A stretch of 64,000 nt of DNA, taken from Micromonospora sp. WMMD1120. GTDB taxonomy: Bacteria > Actinomycetota > Actinomycetes > Mycobacteriales > Micromonosporaceae. The first letter of the stretch is position 1. The number at the start of each line of letters is the position of its first letter. Positions 16,013 through 24,750 of this stretch are shown in pieces. The translations under genes were made by a program, and so were the position numbers. The notes under the pieces are model-generated. The model was not told the origin of the DNA, ran no database searches, and was given only the letters and a program-made list of their open reading frames with translations. The stretch is taken from positions 6,730,001 through 6,794,000 of the forward strand of contig NZ_JARUBO010000005.1 in the NCBI RefSeq assembly GCF_029626235.1, written 5' to 3'.

Positions 16013-17592
16013 CACTTGTCCGTCAGGCAGTCGTGCAGCGATTCGGCGTTGAACCGCATCATCTCGAGGTAGGTGGTGACGTCCCGGTCCAAGGTGTCGC
16101 CGTAGATCGCGCAGATCCGCAAACCCTCCTCGCGGGCCACCTCGGTCAGGGTGGTGGATCGGGCTGCCAGATTGGGTTCCAGGAAGACGGCGGGAATCCT
16201 CAGGTTGCGGATCGTCTCGGTGAGCCGGCGGCGGTCGGCGAGACTCGGCTCGGTGGCGGGGTTCGGGGTGACGAAACCGGAAATCTGGATCCCGTACGCC
16301 TGGCCCAGGTAGCCGAAGGCGTCGTGGGTGCTGACCAGGTGTCGGCGCGAGAGCGGGATACGGGCGATGGTGTCCCGGACCTCGGTGTCGAGCGTCTCCA
16401 GTTCCCGCACGTAGGCCGAGGCGTTCGTGCGGTAGTCCGTCGCGCCCTGCGGGTCGGCACCGATGAGGGTGTCCCGGATCAGCTCCACGTAGGAGATGGC
16501 GTTGCGGACGTTCTGCCACAGGTGCGGATCGATCTCGCCGTGCACGTGCTTGCCGAGCACCGCCTGCGGAAGTTGGTAGACCTGGGTGCCGGGCCGGCCC
16601 AGGAACCGGAAACGGCGGTCACCGGGCACCTCCAGCAGTGCCTTGTTGGGCACCTCGATCACCGTGCTGGCCGGGTCGTACACCCGCTGGTTGGCCTCGC
16701 CGCTGCCCTCCGGGTCGGCGAACAGGTAGAGCCGCCGCTCGTCGAGGTCGACAGTGACGTCGGCGTGCCCGGAGTTCAGCACCTCCGCGCCCGCCATCCC
16801 CGGCACCGAGTGCGGGTCCACCCCGACGGCGAAGGTGAACACCTGCTCCCCCATCGGAACAGGGGCCGTGTCGGGGGTGACCGCCAACTGCGCCCGCATG
16901 GTCAGCCGGTAGACGCCGGGCTTGGTGAACGCCCAGCTCATGTGGGTGTGCGCGTCGGGTGGCAGCGTGGCGGTGTCGTCCCGGTACCCGTTGGCGGCCT
17001 CGAACCCGTCGCCCGAGTCGACGGAGAACGACGGGTTGCCGAACGACTCGGTCAGGTACGCGAACACCCTGCCCGGCCCGTTCGCGGCGGTCGCGCTGAG
17101 CAGCACGTCGGAGGAACGGTTCGCGCCCTGCGCCGCACCGGTGCCGCGTACCCGCATGCCCAACCAGATGGTGTCCAGTGACACGTCCTCGACCAGCGGG
17201 ATGATCTCCGCGGCGTACTTCACCGCTCCCTCGGCCAGCGAGATGTTCGGTACGCCGTCGCGCAGGTTCGCGTCCAGCGCCTTGATGACGGCCTGCTCCT
17301 CCAGAAGCAGGTAGTTGCTGAACGCCACGTCGGCGTAGACCACATCCCGAACGTCCCGCAGCGACGGCTCGTAGCTGTGCGGGTCGGCGTTGTCGGGCAC
17401 CAGGGAGGTGACGGCCACCCGCTCTCCACCGACGTTGCTCACCAGATCCCGCAGGATTCCGGTGGTCGTGATGACCTGGAGCCGGTCGTCGGCGGCGGTC
17501 AACGCCACCTCCGACCGACAGCCGGCGATCAGCCCCACGATCAGCAACGGCAGGATCGCCTGCCGCAGCCGTGGCACGACCAGCGGGTTCAT
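16012..17592 (-). CDS. Anchored-repeat-type ABC transporter substrate-binding protein with inserted anchor-M domain
   Basis: Predicted 526-residue lipoprotein (lipobox LIAGC, Cys25). The N-terminal third is a ZnuA-like lobe with NADPHSYEP, whose His should bind metal. An anchor-M domain (about residues 130-330, with DAHTHMSWAFTKPGVY and NSGHADVTVDLDERRL) is inserted where ordinary zinc-binding proteins carry their His-rich loop. The ZnuA fold then resumes with HVHGEIDPHLWQN and STHDAFGYLG, supplying further metal His residues. This matches the TIGR03772 architecture. Starts at the ATG overlapping the LPRTG-protein stop. Zinc is the likely cargo given the setting; manganese is possible. Confidence 0.9.
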   Translation of the reverse strand: MNPLVVPRLRQAILPLLIVGLIAGCRSEVALTAADDRLQVITTTGILRDLVSNVGGERVAVTSLVPDNADPHSYEPSLRDVRDVVYADVAFSNYLLLEEQAVIKALDANLRDGVPNISLAEGAVKYAAEIIPLVEDVSLDTIWLGMRVRGTGAAQGANRSSDVLLSATAANGPGRVFAYLTESFGNPSFSVDSGDGFEAANGYRDDTATLPPDAHTHMSWAFTKPGVYRLTMRAQLAVTPDTAPVPMGEQVFTFAVGVDPHSVPGMAGAEVLNSGHADVTVDLDERRLYLFADPEGSGEANQRVYDPASTVIEVPNKALLEVPGDRRFRFLGRPGTQVYQLPQAVLGKHVHGEIDPHLWQNVRNAISYVELIRDTLIGADPQGATDYRTNASAYVRELETLDTEVRDTIARIPLSRRHLVSTHDAFGYLGQAYGIQISGFVTPNPATEPSLADRRRLTETIRNLRIPAVFLEPNLAARSTTLTEVAREEGLRICAIYGDTLDRDVTTYLEMMRFNAESLHDCLTDK

Positions 17593-19265
17593 GCGTCTGC
17601 CGTCGAGAGGCCGGCACGGCGGCGACGGCCCAACACCACCAGCAGGACCCCCGCCGCCACGAAGACGATGCCGACCACTCCGGCGGTCATCACCCAGCCA
17701 GCACCGGTACGCGGCAGGGGCCCTCCCCCGCCCTGGGCCCCACCGCCGTTCCTGTCACCGTCAGCGCCACTGCCACTGCCACTGCCACTGCCACTGCCGG
17801 AACCGAAGCCGCTGTTCGGATCGGTGCTGTCGCCAACGGCGAGGGTCAGCGTCTTGGTGTCGGTGACCGCCTTGCCGGCGCTGGTGGTGCCGTTCATCTG
17901 CACGGCGAGGCGGTACAGGCCGGGCTTGCTGAACGCCCAGTTGCCGTGCGCGTGGGTGTTCAGCGGAACGCTCAGTTGCTGCGGGAACGCCTTGGCCGAG
18001 TCGAACAGCACGTCGGCCTTGCCGAACGAGCCGGTCAGGAAGAGGGCGAACCGGCCGGGCCCGTTGACGCCTTTCAGCGTCCAGGTGACGTTGCCCTTGA
18101 TCCCCGACACGACGGACTCGTGCTGGGTGTTCCAGCCGGGCCAGACGATCCCCGCCTGCTGGGACTGCGGCAGCAGCCACACGGCCTCGCCCTGCTTGCC
18201 GAGGAAGTCGGCGCCGGCGGGCACCGTGATCTTCGCGTTGTCCTTGACCTGCAGGACCACGTCGGCGGTCTCCCGCCAGACCGGAGGACTCGTGCGGTCA
18301 TCCTTGATCCGGATCGTCCACGTGTCTCCGGACAGTTGGGGGCCCATGTCGACGTGCCCGTCGGCGATCACCTGGCGGGCACCCGTGGCGGTGGTGGCCG
18401 CCGCCTTCGCGGCCGCCGCCGGCGGGGCTGCGGCGGGTTTCGGCGCAGCCGCGGGCGCCGGCGCAGCCGCGGGCGCCGGCGCAGCCGCGGGCGCCGGCGC
18501 AGCCGCGGGCGCCGGCGCAGCCGCGGGCGCCGCGAACGCGCGCGCTGCCGACTGCTCGCCGGACCCCGGCACCTGCTTGGCGGGAGGGGCAAGCGGCGCC
18601 TGCTCGACCGGGTTGATCGCCGGCACGCGCACCCGGTACGTCGTCTCCGCGCTGACCTTCCGGCCGGAGCGCAGGGTGGCCGAACCGGTCAGGGCCAACC
18701 GGTAGTCACCGGCCGCGTCGAAGGCCCACACCACCCCGCCGGTCCGCGTCGCCACCGGTAGCTGCGCCGTCCGCGCCAGACCCGGGCCGCTGCCGAAGAG
18801 CGGAGTCGCCGTGCCGAGACCGGACACGGTGTACGCCGTGAACGTTCCCGGGCCCTCGACCGAACGTACGGTGAGGGCCACCGTGTCATCGGTGACGACG
18901 CCGGGGCGTACCCCGGTGGTGTCCAGCGCTGGGAACCCGCTGTCGCCGGCGGACAGTGACCACACGGCGTGCCCCGGCGAACCGAGGAACGCGAAGCTCT
19001 TCCCTGCCGGCACTCGGCCGGCCAGCCCGCCAGCCGGGCCGAGCACCACCTCGGCCGGGTCGTGTCCGGCCGCGTCGTGGGACACCTGCGCGGCGTCGCG
19101 CAGTCGCAGCGACATCGAGTCACCGTTCAGGGCGACGGACACCAGGTCCGCGCCGGCCGCGGTGACCGCGGCCGGTTCCGCGGCTGCCGGCGCACCCCCG
19201 AGGGCCAACGCCAGTACGGCTAACGCAAGGCCGGCGGCACCGGCGCGCATGGTTCTCATCCTCAT
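17589..19265 (-). CDS. LPRTG wall-anchored two-domain choice-of-anchor-M protein
   Basis: Predicted 558-residue cell-wall protein (TIGR03773-like). After a signal peptide comes a degenerate anchor-M domain (residues 35-220; its HTHANW motif is replaced by VVWAF). Then follow a Pro/Ala linker built from five DNA repeats, a canonical anchor-M domain (about 290-480; ADGHVDMGP and [16 protein letters not shown]), a Gly-Ser tract, and the sorting signal GPLPRTGAG with a membrane helix and Arg-rich tail. A sortase should attach it to peptidoglycan; no sortase gene is in the window. It overlaps the binding-protein gene by four bases. Likely role: relay of metal across the wall to the lipoprotein (inference). 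Confidence 0.87.
   Translation of the reverse strand: MRMRTMRAGAAGLALAVLALALGGAPAAAEPAAVTAAGADLVSVALNGDSMSLRLRDAAQVSHDAAGHDPAEVVLGPAGGLAGRVPAGKSFAFLGSPGHAVWSLSAGDSGFPALDTTGVRPGVVTDDTVALTVRSVEGPGTFTAYTVSGLGTATPLFGSGPGLARTAQLPVATRTGGVVWAFDAAGDYRLALTGSATLRSGRKVSAETTYRVRVPAINPVEQAPLAPPAKQVPGSGEQSAARAFAAPAAAPAPAAAPAPAAAPAPAAAPAPAAAPKPAAAPPAAAAKAAATTATGARQVIADGHVDMGPQLSGDTWTIRIKDDRTSPPVWRETADVVLQVKDNAKITVPAGADFLGKQGEAVWLLPQSQQAGIVWPGWNTQHESVVSGIKGNVTWTLKGVNGPGRFALFLTGSFGKADVLFDSAKAFPQQLSVPLNTHAHGNWAFSKPGLYRLAVQMNGTTSAGKAVTDTKTLTLAVGDSTDPNSGFGSGSGSGSGSGSGADGDRNGGGAQGGGGPLPRTGAGWVMTAGVVGIVFVAAGVLLVVLGRRRRAGLSTADA
18442..18531 (-). repeat. Five tandem 18-bp repeats encoding a Pro-Ala linker
   Basis: Unit ggcgcagccgcgggcgcc repeated five times without mismatch. 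On the coding (minus) strand it gives a six-residue PAAAPA unit between the two anchor-M domains of the LPRTG protein. A second low-complexity tract (cactgc units, about 17768-17797) encodes the Gly-Ser spacer before the sorting signal. Copy number is likely to vary between strains. Confidence 0.9.
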
Positions 19266-19293
19266 TGCCTGCTCCAGACGGGTTCGTGGTGGT

Positions 19294-20394
19294 TCATCGA
19301 CGTCGTGCCGCTCCGGTCGCGGCGGAGGCGGCGACCTCGCCGTCCTCCGACGCCCGTTCGGTCTGCCGGCCGGCCTCGGAACGCCCCTCCTCCCGGGCGG
19401 CGGCTACCGCCCGGGCGAGCTGTCGGGCCCGCCGTCGGCGGGCGGCGATCAGTGCCCAGCCGCCGAGGGCGAGCAGGACCAGCAGGGCCAGCTGGGGCCA
19501 GGGCACCGCCCAGGCAGTGGCGCGCGCCGTGCCGCTCTGCGGCTGCGGGTCGAGGACCTGGTCGCCCACGGCGGCGGGTGTGACGGCGGCGTTCACGGTC
19601 AACCGGAACAGTGGCGGCACACCCGTCATGCGTACGGTGGTGGTCAGTTCGCCACCGGGCAGGATCTCCGGCAGTGCCGCCCCGTCGGTCGAGCGCCGGC
19701 CGAGGCCGAACGGCCCGGCCGCGGTGAGCGTGGGCCGCCCGGTGAGCCGGACGTTGCCGGTGTTGCGGACGGTGAAGGTGGCGGTGAGTGTGCCGCCGGC
19801 GAGGGGGTTCAGCGAGCCGGTGTGCCGTACCTGAAGGTTTTCGACGGTCATCGCTGGTTGCAGCTCGCCGCTCACCCGCAGGTAGATCCGCGCGCCGACC
19901 CGGTGGTCGACGGCGACCTGGTTGCCCTGTGCGTCTGCCGCCGTGGAGGCGAGCGAGGCGACGATCCCACCGGCGTGGTCCCCGGGCGTGGCATTGTTCG
20001 GCACGGTGAGCGTGAACGGGATGTCCAGGCGGGACGTGGACGGGATGGTCACGGTGCCGCCGGTGAAGCGGACCCAGGCGCCGACGTCGGTGGGCTTCTG
20101 ACCACCGGCCAGCAGGTCGAACCCGCCCTGCGCGGTGGTGAACGCGTCGCTGGCATAGAGGTTCAGGGTGAGCGGGCGCGTCGAGTGGTTGGTGACCGCG
20201 ACGTAGTCGGTCACTGTGGCGCCGGGATCGAGCTTGTAGGTGAACGCCGGCCGACCGTTCGGGCCCTTCGCGCTCGACGGCGCCACCCCCCACGTCGCGG
20301 CAGACGCCGGCGGTGCGGAGGGCGCCGGCGTGGGCGGTGCCGGAGCCGCGCCGAGCAGGACGATGCCGGTGGCGATGGCGACGAACAGACGCAT
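19294..20394 (-). CDS. DUF916-like (WxL-partner) membrane-anchored surface protein
   Basis: Predicted 366-residue protein: signal peptide (AIATGIVLLGAAPAPP), then Ig-like regions resembling the peptidoglycan-binding DUF916 domain of Gram-positive WxL systems (WGVAPSSAKGPNGRPAFTYKLDPG; VTNHSTRPLTLNLYASDAF; VRNTGNVRLTGRPTLTAAGP), one membrane helix (LALLVLLALGGWALIAA) and a basic, Ala/Arg-rich cytoplasmic tail. In Firmicutes such proteins bind the wall and associate with WxL-domain partners; the gene just upstream here ends in a WxL-like domain. It lies 28 bases before the LPRTG gene and probably leads the six-gene operon down to the permease. The start at 20394 has only a weak ribosome site. 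Confidence 0.78.
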   Translation of the reverse strand: MRLFVAIATGIVLLGAAPAPPTPAPSAPPASAATWGVAPSSAKGPNGRPAFTYKLDPGATVTDYVAVTNHSTRPLTLNLYASDAFTTAQGGFDLLAGGQKPTDVGAWVRFTGGTVTIPSTSRLDIPFTLTVPNNATPGDHAGGIVASLASTAADAQGNQVAVDHRVGARIYLRVSGELQPAMTVENLQVRHTGSLNPLAGGTLTATFTVRNTGNVRLTGRPTLTAAGPFGLGRRSTDGAALPEILPGGELTTTVRMTGVPPLFRLTVNAAVTPAAVGDQVLDPQPQSGTARATAWAVPWPQLALLVLLALGGWALIAARRRRARQLARAVAAAREEGRSEAGRQTERASEDGEVAASAATGAARRR

Positions 20395-20432
20395 GGTGGG
20401 GATGGATTCCGTTCCTGGATACGAGGGGTGAA

Positions 20433-20511
20433 GCGGGGTGGGCGGGTCGCGGCAACGGCCCACCCACCCCGCGGCCGTCCGGTGGCACGGTTCAGCGCCG
20501 GGCCACCGGAC
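20433..20511 (-). terminator. Two consecutive terminator hairpins
   Basis: Just past the WxL-like gene end: first GTCCGGTGGC pairing with GCCACCGGAC (20477-20486 with 20502-20511), then GCGGGGTGGG with CCCACCCCGC (20433-20442 with 20463-20472). They separate the WxL-like gene from the DUF916-led operon, which therefore needs its own promoter or read-through. Confidence 0.7.
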
Positions 20512-20523
20512 AGGTTCGGGCGA

Positions 20524-21996
20524 TCAGATCGCGGTGAGGGTGAGGGTCGCGGAGTACGTCCCCGCGGCCGTCTCGGTGGGCAGGCTCAGCCGCAGACCCG
20601 CGCCCAGTTGCGCGGTACCCCGCCCGGCACCGTTCGGCGCTGCTCCCAGCACCGCGCTGTTGCCGAGACCGCCGCCGGAGCCGACGACGTACGGCGTAAC
20701 CTCCGGACCAGCGACGACACCCTGCCCGGCGCCCTGGGTGATCACCCGAGGGTCCCAGCCGAGGTAGCCGGAGCTGAACGTCGCACCGTCCGGCCCGGCG
20801 AAATCCGCCGGGATCTGGCCGGACGCGCTCCACCCCGGTTGCCCGGCGCGCGTGTCGGTCACCGTGACCGGGCGGAGCTCACCGTTGCTCTCCCACCGGT
20901 CAGCACCGGCGGTGAGCTGTGCCGGTGGCAGCACCACGGCACGGTCGTCCGGGTTGACGCTGATCACCAGAGAACCCTGCGTCTCGTCGATCGACGCGGT
21001 GATCGTCTGTGAGGTGCCCGGCTCCTGCGGCGGGAACGCCACCCAGAGGGACACGGGTTCGCTGGTCGCTACCACCTCGTGACCGTCGCCGTACAGCTTG
21101 GCCACGTACTCGCAGGCGTTCAGCTCCCGGGTGGCCGTGAACGAGTAGCTCGCTCCCGCCTCACCCGCGATGATGCTCCAGTCGTCCGTGCCGGGGCACC
21201 TGCTGAACCAGTGGTAGTGGTCCAGCTCGGTCTGCGGCGTCTGCACCGCGTTGAGCGTCACCGTGTCGTTGGGCTGGTACTCGTCGGCCATACCGCGGAC
21301 CGACAGGCTGACCTCCGGCCCACCGCCGGACAGCTCGCCGACGACGAACGAGTAGTCGACCGGCCCGGTGCTGACCGTCGTGCCGTTGGTCAACGTCGCG
21401 TCGGCCTGGAACTTCAGGGTGTAGCTACCCAGCGCGCCGAACGCCCAGTTCGAGTGCGCGTGGGTGTGCACCGGCACGTCGATCGCGTCCGGCAGGCCGT
21501 CGTCGGAGCGGAACTTGATGATCGGACCGCCGAACGAGTCCTGGGTGAACAGCGTGACGCTGCCCGGTCCCTGCACGCCGACCAGGCTCAGCCGCACCCT
21601 GTTTCCCTCGAACACCCCCGAACCGAGCGTCGTGGTGTTCCAACCCGGCCAGAGCAGATCCGGGTCCTGGGTCAACGGGAGCAACCAGACCTGGCTGCCC
21701 GCCGGCCCGAGGAAGGCGAACCGAGGATCGTCCGGGACGGCCATCGCCGCCTCCGGCAGAACCTGGAACGTCACGTCGGCCGGGTCCCTCGTCACCGAAG
21801 GGCTGACCGTGTCGTCGTGCACCTTCAACGACAGCGCACCACCCTCGTAGTGCACGTCGACCGCATCGGTGTGCCCCTTGGACAACACCACCTTCTCGGC
21901 CGCCGACGCAGCGGTCGGCGCCAGCACCGTGCCGGCGACCACCACCGCCCCGGCAACCAGGGCCGCGAAACCGCGAGCCCTCAGAGTCGCATTCAT
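20524..21996 (-). CDS. Secreted choice-of-anchor-M protein with C-terminal WxL-like domain
   Basis: Predicted 490-residue exported protein. The signal peptide ends near TAASAAEK; an anchor-M domain spans about residues 32-240 (SKGHTDAVDVHYEGG; VHTHAHSNWAFGALGSY). It is followed by an Ig-like region with two cysteines (HWFSRCPG...LNACEYVAK) and a C-terminal module with PGWSASGQIPADF, YLGWDPRV and AAGTYSATLTLTAI, which reads like a WxL wall-binding domain. ATG at 21996 sits behind AAGGGAAGG. Only 55 bases separate it from the S14 gene, so it may be read from the Zur-controlled L28-L33-S14 promoter. No membrane anchor is present, so wall attachment would rely on the WxL-like part. Confidence 0.83.
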   Translation of the reverse strand: MNATLRARGFAALVAGAVVVAGTVLAPTAASAAEKVVLSKGHTDAVDVHYEGGALSLKVHDDTVSPSVTRDPADVTFQVLPEAAMAVPDDPRFAFLGPAGSQVWLLPLTQDPDLLWPGWNTTTLGSGVFEGNRVRLSLVGVQGPGSVTLFTQDSFGGPIIKFRSDDGLPDAIDVPVHTHAHSNWAFGALGSYTLKFQADATLTNGTTVSTGPVDYSFVVGELSGGGPEVSLSVRGMADEYQPNDTVTLNAVQTPQTELDHYHWFSRCPGTDDWSIIAGEAGASYSFTATRELNACEYVAKLYGDGHEVVATSEPVSLWVAFPPQEPGTSQTITASIDETQGSLVISVNPDDRAVVLPPAQLTAGADRWESNGELRPVTVTDTRAGQPGWSASGQIPADFAGPDGATFSSGYLGWDPRVITQGAGQGVVAGPEVTPYVVGSGGGLGNSAVLGAAPNGAGRGTAQLGAGLRLSLPTETAAGTYSATLTLTAI

Positions 21997-22050
21997 ACCT
22001 TCCCTTTCAGCACCGCGCGTACCTGGGCGCGGTGGGTACATGTGGTGACA

Positions 22051-22356
22051 TCACCAGGACGCCTTGCGCACCCCGGGCATCTCGCCACGTAGAGCCAGCT
22101 CCCGGAACCGCACCCGGGACAGCCCGAACCGGCTGAGCACCCCGCGCGGGCGGCCGTCGATCTGGTCGCGCGAGCGCAGCCGCACCGGGCTGGAATCCCG
22201 CGGCAGCCGGCTGAGCCGACGCACCGCATCGGCGCGCGCGCCCGGGTCGGTGTCCGGATGGGCGACCAGCCGCTTCAGCTCCGCCCGCCCCTCGGCGTGC
22301 CGGGCTACCAGTTCCTCGCGGCGCGCCTGCCGGTTGACCAGGCTCTTCCTGGCCAT
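22051..22356 (-). CDS. rpsN: Ribosomal protein S14, zinc-free paralogue
   Basis: Predicted 101-residue S14 of the long, zinc-independent type. It contains no cysteines, whereas the short zinc form has two CxxC pairs. The C-terminal [25 protein letters not shown] is the conserved S14 block. It is third in the L28-L33-S14 set, its ATG sharing a base with the L33 stop. Replacing zinc-containing ribosomal proteins with such copies under zinc limitation is an established Zur response. Confidence 0.95.
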   Translation of the reverse strand: MARKSLVNRQARREELVARHAEGRAELKRLVAHPDTDPGARADAVRRLSRLPRDSSPVRLRSRDQIDGRPRGVLSRFGLSRVRFRELALRGEMPGVRKASW

Positions 22357-22523
22357 CAGCGGGCCTCGCGGAACTCGACGTGCCGGCGGACGACCGGGTC
22401 GTACTTCCGCAGGACCAGCCGGTCCGGGTCGTTGCGACGGTTCTTGCGGGTGACGTACGTGTAGCCGGTGCCGGCGGTGCTGCGCAGCCGCACGATCGGT
22501 CGTACGTCGGTCTGGCGGGCCAT
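22356..22523 (-). CDS. rpmG: Ribosomal protein L33, zinc-free paralogue
   Basis: Predicted 55-residue L33 ([36 protein letters not shown]...). The four cysteines of the zinc-ribbon form are absent. Its start shares one base with the L28 stop and its stop shares one with the S14 start, so all three are translationally coupled. A longer reading upstream is out of keeping with the family and lies inside L28. Confidence 0.95.
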   Translation of the reverse strand: MARQTDVRPIVRLRSTAGTGYTYVTRKNRRNDPDRLVLRKYDPVVRRHVEFREAR

Positions 22524-22759
22524 CAGAGCTTCACCCCCCGGGCGCGCAGCTCGGCGACGACCTTCTCGATGCCCTTGCGGTCCACGGTCTTCAGCGCCTT
22601 CGTCGTCAGGGTGAGGCTGACCCATCGGCGTTCCGACGGCAGCCAGTAGCGGTGGTTCTGCAGGTTCGGGTTCCACCTGCGGCGAGTGCGTCGGTGGGAG
22701 TGGGACACGGCGTTACCGAAGCTCGGCTTCGCGCCGGTGACGTCACAACGTCGGGACAC
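22523..22759 (-). CDS. rpmB: Ribosomal protein L28, zinc-free paralogue
   Basis: Predicted 78-residue L28. The N-terminus [15 protein letters not shown] keeps one Cys but has Thr where zinc-binding forms carry the second Cys of CxxC, so it is unlikely to hold zinc. It leads the L28-L33-S14 operon and has a Zur-like box 23-51 bases upstream of the start. Confidence 0.95.
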   Translation of the reverse strand: MSRRCDVTGAKPSFGNAVSHSHRRTRRRWNPNLQNHRYWLPSERRWVSLTLTTKALKTVDRKGIEKVVAELRARGVKL

Positions 22760-22781
22760 AGTGCACGCTCCTCGCTCAGGT

Positions 22782-22810
22782 TGACGATAACGACAACGGT
22801 TTTCAGTTTT
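22782..22810 (-). promoter_or_regulatory. Zur-like operator before the L28-L33-S14 operon
   Basis: On the minus strand the centre reads CTGAAAACCGTTGTCGTTAT. It keeps GAAAACC and a GTTAT half as in the other boxes. Position just upstream of zinc-free ribosomal genes is a textbook Zur target. Confidence 0.8.
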
Positions 22811-22918
22811 ACATCATCCGATCGGCCAGACCCTCGCCGGGTGGGTGCCGGGCCCCCCATCAGGCGTGCCCACGCCCGGGGGCCATCCCGCCGTCGCTCC
22901 GCCGCCACGATATGGCTA

Positions 22919-22942
22919 GAATGACAATCGTTTTCATTAACT
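22919..22942 (+). promoter_or_regulatory. Zur-like operator before the degenerate CobW/L31 operon
   Basis: Core TGACAATCGTTTTCATTA, close to palindromic (TGA-AA / TTT-TCA arms), 16-39 bases before the ATG at 22958. It is separate from the divergent box at 22782-22810, so the two operons have their own operators. Confidence 0.8.
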
Positions 22943-22957
22943 GTCGAGAGGAGCGTG

Positions 22958-24259
22958 ATGTCCTCGTCACCACAGGCCCCGACCAACGTCGTGACAACAG
23001 ACGCTGACACCCGCCCGTCGTTGACCGTGCTGTCCGGCTTCTGGCCGGCGGCGACCTTCGCCGTCGCACGGGCGTTGCTCGCCGCCGACGAGTCACTGCT
23101 GCTGGTGCGCCACGACCTCACCGGGATCCGCGACGGCGTCGTGCGCCGGGTGGTGCGATCGAGCGCCGGCATCATCGAGGACGAGCAGGTCGACCTGAGA
23201 CACGGCTGCGTCTCCTGCACCCTGCGCGAGGACGTGCTGCCCACCCTCGTTCGACTCGCGCGCGACCAGCCCGGTCGGGATCTCGTGCTGATGCTGCCCG
23301 AAGTGGTGGAACCAGAGGCGGTCGCCGCGGCCTGCGCGCACTGCCTCGTCGACGGCGCCCCGATCACCGAGCTCATCCGCGTCGACTCCTACGTCACCGT
23401 CATCGACGCCGAACACCTGCTCGACGGCCTCGCCAGCACCGACGACCTCCGCGCACTCGGCATCCAGGCCGCCGACGACGACGACCGGGCGCTCGCCGAC
23501 GTCGTGGTCCGCCAGATCGAGTACGCCGACACACTGCTGCTCTGGGGTCAGTCCCCGGAAGGCGCCTTCGACACCAGCCGACTGTCGGTCCTGCTACAGC
23601 GGATGGCGCCCTGGGCGGTACACATCCGCGTCGACGGTGACCTCGTCGACGCCAGCACGCTGACCCGTCAACTGCGCCACACCCATCGACACCGGCCGGA
23701 GACACCAGGGCTCCTCGCCCGCGGGCTGCAGGGCTACACCCTGGGCTCCCATGAGCCCGAAGGCGACTGCGGGGTGGTCTCCGCCGTCTTCCGCGCCCGC
23801 CGCCCGTTCCACCCACAACGCCTGCACGACGTCCTCGAGGACGTCAACGCCGAGATGATCCGCGCCCGGGGTTACCTCTGGCTGGCCAGCCAACCTGACA
23901 CCGTGGTGGCTTGGGAATTCGCCGGCGGCGGTCTGGCCATGGGATCACTCGGCCACTGGCTGGTGAGCCTGCCCGAGGACCGTTGGGAGCACGTCGAGGA
24001 CCAACGCCGCCTCGCCGCCGCCCTGGACTGGGACCCCTACTACGGCGACCGCCACCAGCACCTCGTCTTCATCGGCCTCGACGTGGATGCCGTCGACCTA
24101 CACCGCACCCTGACCCGCTGCCTGCTCACCGACGCCGAACTCGCCGACGGCGAAGAGGTGTGGCGCACCTACCACGACCCGTTCGCCGGCTGCTTCCCCC
24201 TCGGGGTGGAGGAACTGGCAGACACCGACACCGAAACCGAAGGAGCGCAACCCGCATGA
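22958..24259 (+). CDS. CobW/ZNG1-family protein with degenerate GTPase motifs
   Basis: Predicted 433-residue paralogue of the intact CobW GTPase at 25797-27029; the C-terminal CobW domain is well kept ([28 protein letters not shown]). The G-domain is eroded: the Walker A stretch [10 protein letters not shown] is replaced by [14 protein letters not shown] by LWGQSPEG, and the CxCC metal motif GCICC by GCVSC. GTP binding in the canonical way is therefore unlikely, while some metal ligands survive. I chose the ATG after AGGAG over the GTG one codon earlier. The stop overlaps L31 (ATGA). Likely a Zur-induced metal-handling or regulatory partner. Confidence 0.88.
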   Translation: MSSSPQAPTNVVTTDADTRPSLTVLSGFWPAATFAVARALLAADESLLLVRHDLTGIRDGVVRRVVRSSAGIIEDEQVDLRHGCVSCTLREDVLPTLVRLARDQPGRDLVLMLPEVVEPEAVAAACAHCLVDGAPITELIRVDSYVTVIDAEHLLDGLASTDDLRALGIQAADDDDRALADVVVRQIEYADTLLLWGQSPEGAFDTSRLSVLLQRMAPWAVHIRVDGDLVDASTLTRQLRHTHRHRPETPGLLARGLQGYTLGSHEPEGDCGVVSAVFRARRPFHPQRLHDVLEDVNAEMIRARGYLWLASQPDTVVAWEFAGGGLAMGSLGHWLVSLPEDRWEHVEDQRRLAAALDWDPYYGDRHQHLVFIGLDVDAVDLHRTLTRCLLTDAELADGEEVWRTYHDPFAGCFPLGVEELADTDTETEGAQPA

Positions 24260-24516
24260 AGCCCGGAATCCACCCCGACTACCGCCCCGTCGTCTACCGC
24301 GACAAGGGCGCCGACTTCGCCTTCCTCACCCGCTCCACCGCCACCAGCGACCAGACCGTCGAATGGTCCGACGGCCGGACCTATCCCGTCATCGACGTCC
24401 AGATCTCCTCCGCCAGCCACCCCTTCTGGACCGGCAGGCAACGCCTGCTCGACACCGCGGGCCGAGTCGAGAAGTTCCGCCAGAAGTACGCCCGCCGCGG
24501 GCCACAGGGCAGTTGA
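24256..24516 (+). CDS. rpmE2: Ribosomal protein L31 type B (zinc-free)
   Basis: Predicted 86-residue L31B ([30 protein letters not shown]). It lacks the CxxC pairs of type A L31, so it needs no zinc. The ATG overlaps the stop of the degenerate CobW gene, placing it under the Zur-like box at 22919-22942. It should replace zinc-containing L31 on ribosomes and release zinc. Confidence 0.96.
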   Translation: MKPGIHPDYRPVVYRDKGADFAFLTRSTATSDQTVEWSDGRTYPVIDVQISSASHPFWTGRQRLLDTAGRVEKFRQKYARRGPQGS

Positions 24517-24750
24517 CCATCGGGGTGCCGGGCTATCGGACCGACCAGCGCCGCAGGGTGTGGGGGCCATCGGCCAGGACCGGGCTTGGTACTCGGAGGT
24601 CGGCCGCGAGCTATCTGTCCACGGTGACCGGCTCGCGGTCGACCCTCGGCGGCGCCGGCGGGATGGCCCTCGCGGTGCTCGCCGCGCTGACCTTGCCGCA
24701 ACCCAGCGGCGAGCGTCAGTCGTCCACACTGGTGCGACCGAACGCGATAG

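Noticed and set aside
18442..18531. Possible CRISPR or satellite
   Set aside because: Units are contiguous without spacers and in frame within a surface-protein gene; it is a coding linker repeat.
20395..20432. Zur-like box before the DUF916-led operon
   Set aside because: GGAACGGAATCCAT has weak resemblance only, without symmetry; read-through or an unseen promoter is as likely.
24517..24750. Possible gene between L31B and the methyltransferase
   Set aside because: All frames are short and Arg-rich; the stretch separates two converging genes and no clear terminator stem was found.
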